Shown: one piece after another, positions 46,901 to 59,521 of the stretch
Numbering within the stretch: position 1 is the first letter of the stretch
How the letters are laid out: every line of letters starts with the position of its first letter
The notes under the pieces: generated by a model
Databases searched by the model: none
What the model was told of the DNA's origin: nothing
The model's input: the letters and a program-made list of their open reading frames with translations, nothing else
NCBI RefSeq assembly: GCF_033439725.1
Contig: NW_026944383.1
Location: forward strand, 2,852,001 to 2,916,000
From: Neurospora tetraspora
Lineage: Eukaryota; Ascomycota; Sordariomycetes; Sordariales; Sordariaceae
Reading direction: 5' to 3'
Length of the DNA: 64,000 bases
Position numbers and translations under genes: made by a program

Positions 46901-49900
46901 TGGAATTGGCCCGGAGTCGGACTCGCTTCCGCTTCCGCCTCCATCGACTTACCTTACCTTCGCCTCCATACCAGCTCACTAATGCCAGATATCGGTGGAG
47001 ATGATGGCACATGAGTTCCATGCCCGATCTTCGCGCGATCCATCAAGCGATCCATCATCACCGCCGTTGACGCTTGTTGCAGTTGCATCTGTGATCCGTT
47101 ACGTAAGGTAGCTCGTGGCCGCCTGCTTGAGCCCCGACTGCTTACATCCACACTTACTACCAGTGTGCAACAGACATCATCGAACCTGCCCTGCCTCGTA
47201 TGGTTTCACAGCAGCAAGCCGGGTAAAAAAAAAGTCCTCACACCTTTGGAAACTGCCGGTCTTATCCGCTGTCAAAAGTGAGCTCAGTGAGGTCACCGAA
47301 TCAAACTCATGGAAAATGGGAATCAAAAAAAAAAAAAAAAATTTCAACTGCCTCAGGGGCCGGTGGCAACCTTACAAAACGACATCATCTCGAGATGAGA
47401 TGACCGGTGGTCACCGCTTCCATCTCCGGCCCGTACCGAGTGGAGATGTAGTATGACCGAAATACTCCAGTTTTACCTAAGCTGTAGAAGTCCAAGCTTG
47501 CGAGGGGAATCTCTTATCGCGAGCAAGTCTTTGTTGTCAGCTATTCATGGAAGCTTATTGGGTCTAAGGACTCGGCCCAGCCTCCGACTCCTGATGGACC
47601 CTGAGGCTCGTGTGCCGAAATAGTGTCAATGCTTTCAATAAGAGATGGATATGACTCGAAGGGAGATCCCGGACAGTTAGGACACAACTCTTCCGCTGTG
47701 CCGTGGCAAGAGCAACCGCCTACGTCAATACCAAGGGGTGTCCGTCACCGCTTCGAGACTCGTCAAATATCCATCTTCGGCCAAGCCAGCTGATCGTTCT
47801 GGGCCTCAACATTAAGGCATTCACTCGCAGAAGGATCACGTTCAGGCGTCCAGACGCACACACGCATGACCTACACTCAAGTCCTCCTACCAATACTTGT
47901 GTGATGCGAGCGTGTGCAAGCAATGAAAGTTCCAACGACATACAATGTCATGGTTTGGTAGCCAGAACGCATGGAGTTCAATATCACAGTTACACGAGCT
48001 GGCATATTGGGACCCCATTCCCCGTCACAGAGAGTCCGAGGTGCATTCATGCCCTGCTAGAGAAACTCGCGGACGTCCTTTCGGGAAGGTGCCGGTGGCC
48101 CGATGAAAAGTCTGCTACAACTTTTCACTGTTTGACTACTGGTTCGCCCAAATTATTCCCCTTACCCTGCCTCGCCTGCCCCCAACCCCGACGGAGAACT
48201 TTTCACTGACTCCTCTCTGGCTCCTCCCGCTGCACGAGGAAGAAAACGTGTTACATGCCTCCTGGAGTGAGCTGGCATCTGACGAGTGCTGGCGTTAGTG
48301 GGGATGTTGCCATCACCAAAGCACGTTTTTCACCTGATCGTTACCTAGCACGCCTGGTGGATGCCCAGCCAAGCACAGGTGAGAGCCGAGAATCCTCCAG
48401 TTCATCGCCGAGTGGCCGATCCCCCAGACCATTGACTGCGCAAATGCCACTCGGCATTGGCCTCTGGGTGCCCATACATGGTGTGAATCACATCACTCGG
48501 ACACGTTTTTATTGTTACGCTGTCGTTGGGCATTTAAAACTCATCAGCCACAAGATGGAAGGTGAGTGAGGTCTTCTATTTTCAGATTTTCTGTGTGAAA
48601 AACACCACTCGGTGCCGAAACAAATTATCACCTTCCGTTCCACTACTACATTGGCCAGCATGAAAAGCCGTGTTTCACCCGTACAGCCGGGCTGTCCCCT
48701 TTCTGTCACATACCCAACCACTGATCGTCCACGGGCCTTGTCGGGTAGGAGTACCGGCAAGTGTCGTGCACCGGCACGCAAGATCCGGGCCCGGTGATCG
48801 AGAGAGAGGAAAAGCAAGAAAAGGGGAAGTTAACCCCGGATGAACTGATGTGCAAGAAGCGCAGATTCTTCTTCCAACTCTCCACCACAATAGTAACGTA
48901 ACAGTGCTGCAATGATGAAGTTTTTCATCGTCACAAATGCACAAGGCGAGAGAAAAAAAACAAGCAATGAATCTCGCTCGGGAAGGACTCGTTGTAAGAC
49001 ATCTTATCAAACCTTCTAGAAGCTTTCCTTTCTTTTTTACCTCTCTGTCCACCCATCTACGTTCACGTGCTTTATCTTTCTCTCATTCAGCTACCAATGT
49101 ACAACACATAAGCTACACTACTATCGCTCCCTTAACATATCGAGCTCGGTCTCTCCCTTAAAGCACACGCCCCTTTTTAGCGTCTCCCGGACTGACCGAG
49201 GTGTCTTTCTTCTCTCCAACCCATAGGTTAGTACTAGTCCAGTTTAGCCTAACTGGCTCTGCACAGTGTTCTGCCCGTCATGAAAGTTCACACAGTATCC
49301 AGTCAGTGTATAAAACTTGCTCATCTTGGAACCCCCATACTGTTCAGGCCGAGCTGTCTCGTCGTTTCAATATCTTAAACTAAAATATTGAGGGGAATGA
49401 GAAGAATGAGGAGGAGGAGGACAAGAAAGGAGGGGAAAGTTCTAGACCGTTACACAAAAACTCACGAGGAAAACAGAGACATGCATACACTACATTCCAC
49501 TTGCTACATGCCTACTTACCTCCAGCTTTCTTCTCGTTCAAGCTCACCTACATTGTGCATCTGAATCTGGCCGCATGCTTCATACAACCAGGTTTAGGTA
49601 GGTACCTATTTACATTATTCCTACCTGGATTTGCTTTCGTTCCAGTCGTTCGGAAAGTACCTACTATTACCTGCATATCCCACAATTGCTTGGCAAATCC
49701 CAAGGACACACACACACTGCATCCGAACGAACGCATCCCTCCCATTTCCAGTCCGTCCGCGTCCGCACTCCGCGTCCGCGGTGGTCCCGCCAGAACGGAT
49801 CGGATCAAGTCCAGGTCCAATGTCAATCAGAGACATACATGCATTACTTTTTCCTTGTCTTCCTTCAATAACCCACGTGTATCCGAAAGAACGGTGGTAC

Positions 49901-52900
49901 ATACCTACCAAGGCTACCAAGACAAGGTACCCACGCGAGAGTCAATGTGGCTTGAATCTGGGCCTGGACGGACCCGGGCCTTTGCCCCGAATCTACTTTT
50001 GGTATGTACTGTCTCATTATAGCCCAGGCACGCACGTGACGAGGGAACAGCCCAGTAAGCGGCAGCTAGCCGATTCGACTGGAACATAGCTTGCCCTGCT
50101 TGCATAGCATTTCTCTTTCGGTACAAGCTGCTTCGGTACATCCCATGCCATGCCATGCCATCCCATCCCACGGAGCTGGAACTGAGAGCTGTGGAACGAA
50201 CTCCAAAAACGAAAAAGAGAGACATCTTTACGTTAAAAGATGGTACGATAATAAACGCCGCGGGAGCGCCACATTTTGTTATTCTTTCTTTTCAACTGCT
50301 CATTACACGTTACGCAATACGCACTACCTACGCAGTAGTCGGTAGCCGCCAGGTCCCATTTAGGACTTGAGGGACTAGGTAAGACATTGAAGGAAATGGG
50401 GAAATGGGGAAATGTCCGAGTTCAGCCCCTTCCTTCCTTCTCCAGTCAAGTCCCGAAACACATTTCCTTCTAGCAGCAGTTCTAGCAGTTCTACGGCCCG
50501 AAAAAAAGCAAAGTCGAGGCAGCTTGCCATTAGGCGAGTTGGGGGTGAAGGCAAGCCCCATCCGCGCGCCATCTACTCCGGTTCAGGCGAATTTAAGTCA
50601 AATATATGCCACAATAGCCACACCTTGCACTCAACATCATGCTATGTGGATGTTATGGTCACGCCATGCCATGTTTATGCCACGCGCGTTCTAGGGTATC
50701 CGGGTGTTTGGGTTATAGGTTGTGAGATATGCATATATATCTCCCCATGCGCACACTCCATCAAGAGACATGTATAGTACGTACATATCTCCATCTGGAC
50801 GGGTTCCATTACCACCAACCTGTTTCATCTGAGGTGCGGAATGGGAAAAAAAAAAAATATCCGAGTACCCTGGTGGTAGTTGAGGTACTACTGAGCTGTA
50901 GTGAGACTGAAAAAGGAATGAGAAGGGATAGTGAAGGTACATAGGTGAAGATGAGTGAGAATTGGAAGTAGGTAAGGAGATGAGTAAGGCATTATCAAGC
51001 AAGCAACACCGCCAGCTACTTACTTACTTACCTGAGGCAGAGCTAGCTTAGTTCATCTTTGATTGTCAATAATGGAGGGGAAGTTTGATGTGTACACTAC
51101 GTTCGCTATGGATGTCCTATTTCGTATCTCGGGCAATCACATCACATTATGTCGAGCGAGTGAACGTTCACGATCTTGATCTTGATTTCGGATCTCGATC
51201 GATGCAGGCAAGCCATGGAAAGGTGTGACGGTGTGCGTGAGCGAGAAGAAGAAGCTTCCAGAAGAACCAGGGAAAAGTAACCATGGCAAATAAGCCATCA
51301 GGCGGACGGGCGAATTGAGGAGAAATGAGTGATGATAGTCTGACTTGACTTTCAAGGCCATCAAGGAAACAGTGTGGGAGTGAACAAGACATGACTGCAG
51401 TTTTCGATGCCGACGGGCGGGAGATGGTCATGGTCGTGAATTGAATGGATCATTAGAGACTCACTGTTGAAGCTGGGCTATAATGAAGTAGTAGAGAGCC
51501 GAATGGTATCAGCATGGCTGACTGACTTGTAACTGCACTTCACCGATCAAATCCTACCTACCTAGTCAGTGAGCTCCTCCGGGACTGGTGCTTGACTTGT
51601 TTATCTGGTAGGTAGTTAAGCTTTCAGCGAGTGTCGTATAGTATAGACGGTCAAGTCAACCTAGCTACTTCTAGCTGGCATGAATGATGAACAAAACTCC
51701 ATTACCACTTTCCCACTCTCAAGACTCAACAAGCCAAGGACTATCGCCAACCCAGGTAGACCAACATGTGTCAAAGGAAAAAAAAACCAAGGGAACTAGG
51801 TATGGCCGGGATCACAACAACTTCCCTGACCCACTGCCCGCTACCTCTACCCACTGCCATTACGGCTGCCCACTACCCACTGAGACTAACTGGACAGCGA
51901 TTAGCTCGCATGTATCCCTCCAAATCCGTCTAATGGGTGAGGGGACAACGGGAAGCATAGGTCCAGGGGAATCCAAGATCCAGTTCGAGCCAAGCAGTGA
52001 GATCACCAAGTTAGATCGAGATCCCTTGAGCTAGGTGAGCTAAGCGGGTTAGCAGCAGGTAAGCACGTAAGCAGTTTGATTTGTAGGTACTTACTGGTGT
52101 CACTTGTGCCTCTATGGTTGAGTGGACCTTTTTCTCTCTTTCTGTTTGTGGTTTCGTAGTGGAAGCTGTCTTTTTCATTTGATTCTTTTTTTGGCTCTAT
52201 TTTGATCATCAATAGACCTGAGATTGGCTACCAATGCCAAGTGACGGCAATTTGAAATTTATACAGCCTTGGGTGTTTGACCGACACATCACACCACGAA
52301 GGGGAGATAACTGATGAACACTCATGGGCTTGACTGGTGATGATGCTGGATTCTCATGACTGTCAAGCCAAGAGGTTTGGACGAGGTTTCAAGTCTGACG
52401 AGTCGTCTTTATGGAGGACTGTCATCGCACACCAGTCTGACTGGATTGTGCCTGTCTAGCTAGTCCGTCTGCCCATGGTAGAGGTAGGCAGCGCGGATTG
52501 TCGTACCAATAACGAAGGAGGTACGGTAATCGACAACACACGTCTTCTCTTGACCATCTTCGACATTCTCATGGACTGGAGTGGATTGAGAGTTTGAGAC
52601 AGGTCATGTCAGCGCCAAGCGTAAGATGTAATCATCGTATCTTATTCATCTGATATATACACAAAGAAAAACAAAGAAGAAGTGAAGTCTTACTCTAGGA
52701 AACATGTGACAGATAGGAAAATGAAGTTAAAAACCAGATATGCTCGCTCGCTTTGCCTTGTTGCTATTCCAACATCCCTTCCTTCTTCCCTTCTTCAACC
52801 GTAGACCCCATGGATATCTCTAGGATGAATGCATGCAAAAACATGGATGAACATGGACATGAATGAGAAAGAGATGCAAGCAGATGGTAATAGGTACAAT

Positions 52901-53070
52901 GCAAGTACACTGTGTAAAAGAAAACTTTCTGACATGTCCAAAAAGAGCTTGCTAATCATGCATGTCCAAAAGTTTCTTCTTCTTCTTCTTCATCCATGTA
53001 CCCACCATTGTGCATCCCTTTCAGTTGTTCATCCTCCATTCAACATTCCTGCCACGTGCATATCGAAAAT
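43971..53070. other. Long stretch (about 9 kb) without a convincing gene
   Basis: Normal base composition. Frames up to 174 codons overlap on both strands without domains or good splice structure. Features seen: an A homopolymer of about 17 at 47,325-47,341; polypyrimidine-rich leader-like sequence at about 49,020-49,200; TAGG/CCTA tetranucleotide clusters at about 49,590-49,610, 51,020-51,035, 51,555-51,565 and 51,605-51,618; and a TTC run at 52,976-52,992. The frame 46,494-46,982 (plus; from the ATG near 46,605) is the most protein-like but has no recognisable family. Confidence 0.5.
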
Positions 53071-56000
53071 TTACAACGCAAGAATCAAAGCAGCCATCAA
53101 AGCAGGGACACCGATTGCAACAACGTTGCGTCCGGCACCTGCAGTGACAGGAACCTCCGAGGGCTCAGAGCCGGTGGCAGGCTCAGTCTGAGCAGGCGGC
53201 GCAGGCATGCTGTAGGTCGAAGGAGCGCTGGAAGGAGCAAGTGAGACGCCGGTGCCAGCGGGGGCAGTGCCGCTGGGGACGGCAGGGGCGTTGACGACGG
53301 ATGGGACAGGGGCGCCGCCGGAGGGAACCTCGGAGGGGAAGGCCGCAGGCGAGGACTCGGCAGGGACACCGGCACCGGGAGCACCGGGAGCGGAAGCGGT
53401 GGGCTTGGCGAGAGCGCTGGAAGGAGCAAGCGAGACGCCGGTGCCAGCGGGGGCAGTGCCGCTGGGGACGGCAGGGGCGCCGCCGGAGGGAACCTCGGAG
53501 GGGAAGGCCGCAGGCGAGGATGCGGCAGGGACACCGGCACCGGGAGCACCGGGAGCGGAAGCGGTGGGCTTGGCGACGGTGACGGTGGTGAAGTTCACGG
53601 AGGTGACGGAGATGGTGGAGGTGGTGTCGACCTCAGGAGCACCGGGGGCACCGGGGGCGCTGCCGGAGGGGACGGGGACACCGGCACCGCCAGAGGGAAC
53701 GGCGGGCGCGGAGACGGCGGGAGCACCAGGGGCACCGGGGGCACCAGCGGAGGGAGCGGCGGGGACCGAGGTGGCGGGAGGGAAGGCCTCGGTGATGGGG
53801 CAGACAGTGACACCGACGGGGACGACGATGGTGGTGACCTGGCCGATCTTGCCGGGGCAGTCAGTCACGGTGGGGGCGCAGCTGGTGATGGTGGAGGTGG
53901 TGGTGGCGTAGATGGTCGAGGTGGTGAAGCCAGCGGGGATCGACTCGATGGGGACCGAGGTGATGATGCCGGTGGGAGCGCTGGCGGAGGTTTCGGTAGC
54001 GGTGACGGGGCAAACGGTGGTGCCGATGGCGACAACGACGGTGGTGACCTGGCCAATCTTGGCGGGGCAGTCGGTCACCTCAGGAGCGCAGCTGGTAATG
54101 GTAGAGGTGGTGGTGGCGTAGATGGTCGAGGTGGTCCACTCCTCAGCGGGGGCGGAAGTGACACCGGCGCCAGGGGCAGAGGAGATACCGCTCTCAATGG
54201 GAACGGAGACGGAGGCAGAGGGGACAACGACGTTGCTGCCATCGGTAGGCCCAGAAGTGACATCGGAGATGATGCTGGAAACGATACCGCTGGGAACGAC
54301 ACCGCTGGGAACGACACCGCTGGGGGCGACACCGCTGGGAACGACACCGCTGGGGACGACACTGCTGGGGACGACACCGCTGGGGATGATGCTCTCGCTG
54401 ACAATGCCGGAGGGAACAACACCGGAGGGAACGACACCGCTGGGAACAACGCCGCTGGGAAGGATGCTCTCGCTAACAATGTCAGAGGGAACAGCAGACT
54501 CAGTGGCAGAGACAACAGGAGCCTCAGTGGAAGAGACAACAACGGATCCAGTAGCGGAACCAACAGGATCCTTGGTAATAATCTCATCATCAATAGGGTC
54601 AGAGGGAACAGCAGACCCAGTGGCAGAGACAACAGGAGCCTCAGTGGAAGAGACAACAACGGATTCAGTAGCGGAACCAATAGGATCCTCGGAAATAATC
54701 TCAACATCGCAAGAGTCGTCTTCAGTAGTGGTGCTGCTGATGATCTCGGAGCTGCCGCCGGAGGGGATAACGACGGGGGCAGAAGTGATGATAGAAAGAT
54801 CAATAGCGGTGGAGGAGCCATCGGAAGGACCCTCGGTGGCGGAGGGGACCTCGGAGGGGGTGGTGTCATCCTCGCAAGCATCATCGGTGGTGGTAGGGAC
54901 CTCGATGCTGAAGCTGACGCTGATCAGGCTGGGCTCTGTGACAGAAGCAGTCTCGGAAACGACAGCGGACTCAGTAGCAGAGACAACAGGGGCCTCAGTG
55001 GAAGAGACAACAACGGATTCAGTAGCGGAACCAACAGGATCCTCGGAAATAATCTCAACATCGCAAGAGTCGTCTTCAGTAGTGGTGCTGCTGATGATCT
55101 CGGAGTTGATGGCGCTGCTGGAGATCACAACCGGGGCGGAAGTGATGGCAGGGGCAGAGGTGGTAGTTTCGTCTTCGCAGAACTCAGCGGTGCTGACAGC
55201 CTCAGAGCTCGAGCTAGCGGCTTCGGTGGAGGAGACAGCGGGAGCAGAGGTGATGGTACTCGCAAGAGTCACAATACCCTGCTTGACGCACAGCTTCTGA
55301 CCGCTCTGAACGGCGCAGGCCGCATTCATGGTAGGGTTATACCTGATGAGCTCGGTAATAGTGATGCCATAGTTCTGGGCAATCAGATAGCAGTATTCAC
55401 CAGGAGTGACGGTGTGGTAAGCCGTGCAACCGATGGCGTTGGGAGCCGGGGCAGCGGTGGCGGGCTTAGCGGTGCCGTGGCAGGCAGTGTTAATCGCATC
55501 AACGAAGGTCTTTCCGTCGGTCACCTTCTGGCCGTGATAGACATCCCAGATCATGGCACCACCGAAAGAGGCGCGGGTCTTGTAGGTGTTGATGAGAGCG
55601 GCAGCCTTGACGGGCTCGATGTAACCAGAGTCGGCGGCATCAGAAGAGCCAGGAAGACCGATGAAGAGCTTGGCGTGCTTGCTCTTGCCGGTGGCAATGG
55701 CCTGCTCCCATTGGAGGTAGTTGAAGCCAGAGTTCGAGGCAGCCGCGCAGCCAGGGTTGTTGTAGAACTGGATGAAGAGGGCATCGAACTGGGCGTTGGC
55801 AATGATGGACTTCATCTTGAAGTTGGCATCATCAAGCGGGCATTCGGGAGCGGCGGTAAGGAGGTACTTGCTGTTGCCGTTGTACAACTCGCGAAGCTTC
55901 TTAGCCAAGGCGACATAAGCACTTTGGCCGACTGCAGTGAGTTAGCCAATGGTCAATTTCTGATTTTGACTCTCCAACCCCACATTGACATACCTGAGCT

Positions 56001-56537
56001 GAAGTTGACCTCAATATCCAAGTCGAAACCATCAACCGAGACGTGGTTACCAGCGTAGTCAAAAGGACGGGGTCCCGTCCACTTGGAATCGTAGGGTCCG
56101 AAGGCTCCCCACAGGAAGCTAGCAAACTCCTCGCCCTTGGCATCGCTAGACAGAGGATAACTCGAGCCCGTGACCGCAGCACCACCGACAGAAAGCAGAA
56201 CCTTCTTTCCCTTCTCCTGGCAGTACTGAATATCCGACGCAATGACGGTGCACTTGCTGAGCAGAGGAGACGCCAGGTTGGTCAGGGGGTTCGTGTAGTA
56301 GATGGCATCGCAGTGAGAGCCGAAGTTGATGCCGGGGTAGTTCAGGCCGGACTTGTCCTGCTCGGGGGAGTTGTTGACGAAGCCGATGGTAACATAGTCG
56401 AAGTTGGCCTGGTCGCAGTGATCCCTCAGCCTAGTGTCTCCCTTCTGTCCCCAGTAAACGTTGACCTTGGGCTCCGAGACGGCGTGGGCCTGGGCGGTAG
56501 CGGCCAAGACGGCCGCTGCCACAAGACTTTTGTGCAT
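53071..56537 (-). CDS. chit-1: GH18 chitinase with LysM domain and GPI-anchor signal
   Basis: Class III-type endochitinase that hydrolyses chitin, secreted and probably attached to membrane or wall. Two exons (56537-55994 and 55931-53071; 62-nt intron with GTATGT donor and CTGCAG acceptor) give 1,134 aa. A signal peptide covers about residues 1-19. The GH18 catalytic domain (about 25-330) has DGFDLDIE at 169-176, an intact DxxDxDxE motif with Glu176 as acid. A Cys-bearing LysM (CBM50) follows at about 350-397. The remaining 700 residues are Ser/Thr/Pro-rich repeats, including two copies of a Cys-containing module (TSTIYATTTSTITSCAP...) and a VVPSG pentapeptide run. A hydrophobic tail (GVPALMAALILAL) is typical of GPI addition. 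Symbol from memory of N. crassa; function is certain, symbol less so. Confidence 0.92.
53230..55110 (-). repeat. Intragenic repeats in the chitinase stalk
   Basis: Several near-identical blocks lie inside the reading frame. A block of about 190 bp at 53,220-53,400 recurs at 53,405-53,575. A 15-bp unit encoding VVPSG recurs about ten times at 54,284-54,465. A segment of about 140 bp at 54,600-54,745 recurs at 54,960-55,105. All keep the frame and show no RIP-type decay. Confidence 0.85.
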
Positions 56538-57449
56538 GATGATATCAGCTTTTGTGTTTTGAAAAGAATGACTATACCCGTGAAAAGGGACCGTAAAGAG
56601 TGTATGAATGATATTATCTCAAAGAGAGGACGCAAACACAAGGCTTGCACGGCTGGAAAGCACGCCGTTTGGTGATGGGGTTGAACAGGACCAAAAGGGA
56701 CGTAGGGAGAAAAAAAAGAAGAAGATACAAGAGCCGGATGGGTGGGCAAGCTTACCTTTCATAGTGCTCCCGATCTTGCACCGGTGTTGAGGGCTAGCAT
56801 CCCGAGTGTCCACGAAGAGTCTAGCTCGCTGGATTTTGGACTTTGTTGACGAGATGAGCCAGGCCCCGGTCCGGCCAAGCGCCCAAGCTGGGTCAACGTG
56901 CCGGTAAGCCAGCTTGGCCGGGCGACAACTGTGCAGTTGGACTGTCATAATGCAAGTGGAAATTAACCACGTTTTCTGGGGTCTGGGGACAGAACCGTGC
57001 ATGTCTTCAGTCAGTGCTCTCAGAGAACCGGGGCGTTTCCAGTTCAGAGACGACTACGGAGAATGAAGATCTGCGATGCGGTACTGTGAGGCAACTTGGT
57101 GCATGAAAGAATCGATACTCGCTGAACTGATTGTCTATACCTACATACATAAAAAAGCTATGAAGACGCTTTGGGCATGATGATGTTGTTTTCCTGGAAC
57201 CGTAAGGCCAGCTCGTGAGGACAGCTGACGCAAAATGGGTTGAGTGAAGACTTGGCTGTGGTAATTCCTCCTCTCCTCGTTCTTTCCTGTATCTCCTCTC
57301 TCGCTGCAATCTCTGGGACCGCCTTTTTAGCCTGGTGGGTGTGCTGCCTGGGCTTTTAGCGCTGTGCTCAGAAATATGTTAAGCGGATTGACAGATTCAA
57401 TAGCTCGAGGGGAAGAGTCTGAACAACCCTGGCGGCCTTCCCTTTCCGA
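56538..57449. other. Upstream region of the chitinase gene
   Basis: About 0.9 kb without a supported gene. An A/G-rich tract lies at 56,700-56,730. No defined regulatory element is recognised. Confidence 0.45.
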
Positions 57450-57981
57450 TCAAAAGGTTGCATCGAATGGTGGGCTCAAGGTGGGATACCCCTGCCAAGA
57501 CTGCAGTTGGTGATTTTGGGTGCCATCGAACCCCAGTCTGCGTGCTGGTCTAGCCTTCTCGGGCCTTTAGATTCAGGAAAACTTACTTCCAGGTCTGTCA
57601 TTGGTCCAAACACACTCTCAACGCTGCAGGACTTCTTCATGACCTTCCGCGGACTTGATGGCTTGATGCTGACGCCGGCGTCGTTGTTCAGTGTTTGTGT
57701 GAAGGCTGGCTGGTTCTTGGTCGTTGGGGTCGGTCTAAAATCGGAAATTGTACCCGAGATAGCCAATTCCCCACTACCCGGTCCTTTATTTTCATCAGTG
57801 GATCCCCCTTAACCATCCCGTCCGCTATAAGTGTGAAAGCCACAATGCTCGGGACCAGTGTTCCGGCGAAAAGAGGCGTCCACCGATATCCCACGCTGTG
57901 TAAATCATAACAGATGTTATACCCTTGCTTCGATTCCGCGATATATGTTTTCCAGATTTTTGTAAGATGACTTCTCTCCAT
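57450..57981 (-). CDS. Possible small membrane protein of unknown family, frames do not join cleanly
   Basis: The start at 57981 gives a frame with a hydrophobic segment (about residues 33-54, TPLFAGTLVPSIVAFTLIADG). From about 57,810 a second frame on the same strand looks coding (Pro/Thr/Ser/Lys-rich). It ends in a well-formed 86-nt intron (57501-57586; GTAAGT donor, CTGCAG acceptor) that leads in phase to a 16-residue last exon ending FDATF and a stop at 57450. The two frames need an additional intron or a frameshift between about 57,730 and 57,850, which I could not define. No family is recognised. Confidence 0.35.
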
Positions 57982-58260
57982 AGCGGTCGCGGGATATTAT
58001 GCATGGATAAGTTGGGGTTTCTGTGCCCTATGCATGCTGTGCAACCCAGTCGCACGTGTGATTCCGGACTTTCTTTTGATGCGATGATTTGACAGCCGAA
58101 AAATGTGGAAAGGGATCAGCGTTTGGGCTTCGGCCCAGAATAGAAACACTTGCGGACAATCCGTGCGGCTCTTGGCCAGACCGCTGATCAGTGGGCCGGT
58201 GGGTCACCGATGTCCGTTCCCCGGATCGGTCCCACTTTGCCGGAATCACCACCGAACGTT

Positions 58261-58809
58261 TTAGGCGTCTAGTGGACTCCAGCCGCGTGCGCTGTCGTCT
58301 CTGTGCTGTTCCGAGGAGAATTCGAGCACATCTCTGTCACTTAGATCTCCGGTGCCCAAGTCTCCATTCGCATCTTGGTTCTGGATTTCCGTACGGGTTG
58401 TCGTCGTCTGGGGCGGGTCTCTCAGCTCGATGATGCCCCTGTCTCCGTTCTCGTCTTCGTTCGGCATGTTCGTGGGCGTCGTCCTCGGGGGCAGGTTTCC
58501 CAGCTCGATATCGTTGTTGCTGGTCAAGTGTTTTTGGTTAGCTGTGGGTCATCGAGATATGATAGGTATTGCAGTTCACAAAAAAAAGAAATCGACTTAC
58601 TTTTCCGCGGGGTTCCTAGCTCTCTTTGCCCAAATCTCAGCTATCATTGCCCGAATCCATCGCTCATATACCTAAGAGAACAAGAAGATGCTGGCGGCTC
58701 CCCCGAGCATGGCACATAAGACAATCACACCAACTTTCCATGACGGCACAGCCGATACTATCGGGTACCCTCCGTATTGTCTGGCATGGACTTCCGAATC
58801 CTCAGCCAT
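58261..58809 (-). pseudogene. Single-pass membrane protein gene with an in-frame stop; unknown family
   Basis: Exon 1 (58809-58601) begins MAEDSEVHARQYGG and has one strong membrane segment (VGVIVLCAMLGGAASIFLF). An in-frame TAG (58672-58674) comes directly after it, where the same frame continues into a basic, amphipathic juxtamembrane stretch (VYERWIRAMIAEIWAKRAR). A clear 81-nt intron (58520-58600; GTAAGT donor, GACCAG acceptor) leads in phase to an Asp/Glu/Thr-rich tail ending at 58261; 155 codons in all. The stop is a TAG where CAG would fit, the change RIP makes. The sequence before it (CTTGTTCTCTTAG) also resembles a 3' splice site, so an unseen intron is the alternative. Unknown function. 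Confidence 0.45.
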
Positions 58810-59521
58810 CGTGCCGACGAGATGCAGGGCTGTTCTGGCAGAGAGGGTAGCACGGGTGGCAATTATATCGACAATAGAACGACAATAAATGTCGAGAGTT
58901 AATAAGTTGCTGTGATGGAGTGATGGATATAGTAACGACTGTCGTGGCCAAGAAGACGATGGATGAAATGACGGAATGAACTCCGAGAGACAAAAGTTCC
59001 AAGTTGCTCTCGGGTAGGGGAAGACGGGAGAGCTGAAGGATTTAACAAGTCCAAGACAGACACGTGACGGGAAAGGAATGGAAGGGGTTTTAGAGGGTGA
59101 AGGTGCCTTCCTTCCATCTTTTTAGGAGGGTAGGAGTGCCTGCGTGCTGCATAACCTCGTAGGTCGAATCTGGAAAGAGTGAATGGCTTCCGAGCTGACT
59201 GACCTCTTTCCCTCTTCAGTTTTTCCAGGTACCTCTAAGCATCTCCAGAGTAATGCGAACAGGAACAACAAAGCGAATGTGCGGTAAGTACTTTTACACC
59301 TTCCTGAGATATCTTGCGTCTTTGATGTGGGAAAAAGAGATAGAATCTTTTTTTAAAGAAAATTATCAAGATGTCACCGTCGATTACATACGTCGCCCTC
59401 GTTTGTGTCAGCTGGTGCCCGTGATTCATGACAATACCTGGCATCAACAATGGTAAACCATTATCCCTATCTGCGTACAGTATCATCATAATCCCCACTG
59501 CCTTCTAAGTCCCTTAATAAT
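58810..59521. other. Intergenic
   Basis: About 0.7 kb between the small membrane protein gene and the HNH gene. No supported gene or recognisable element. Confidence 0.45.

Noticed and set aside
54122-55300. 392-codon plus-strand frame
   Set aside because: Antisense shadow of the Ser/Thr/Pro-rich chitinase repeats, whose codon bias keeps the opposite strand open.
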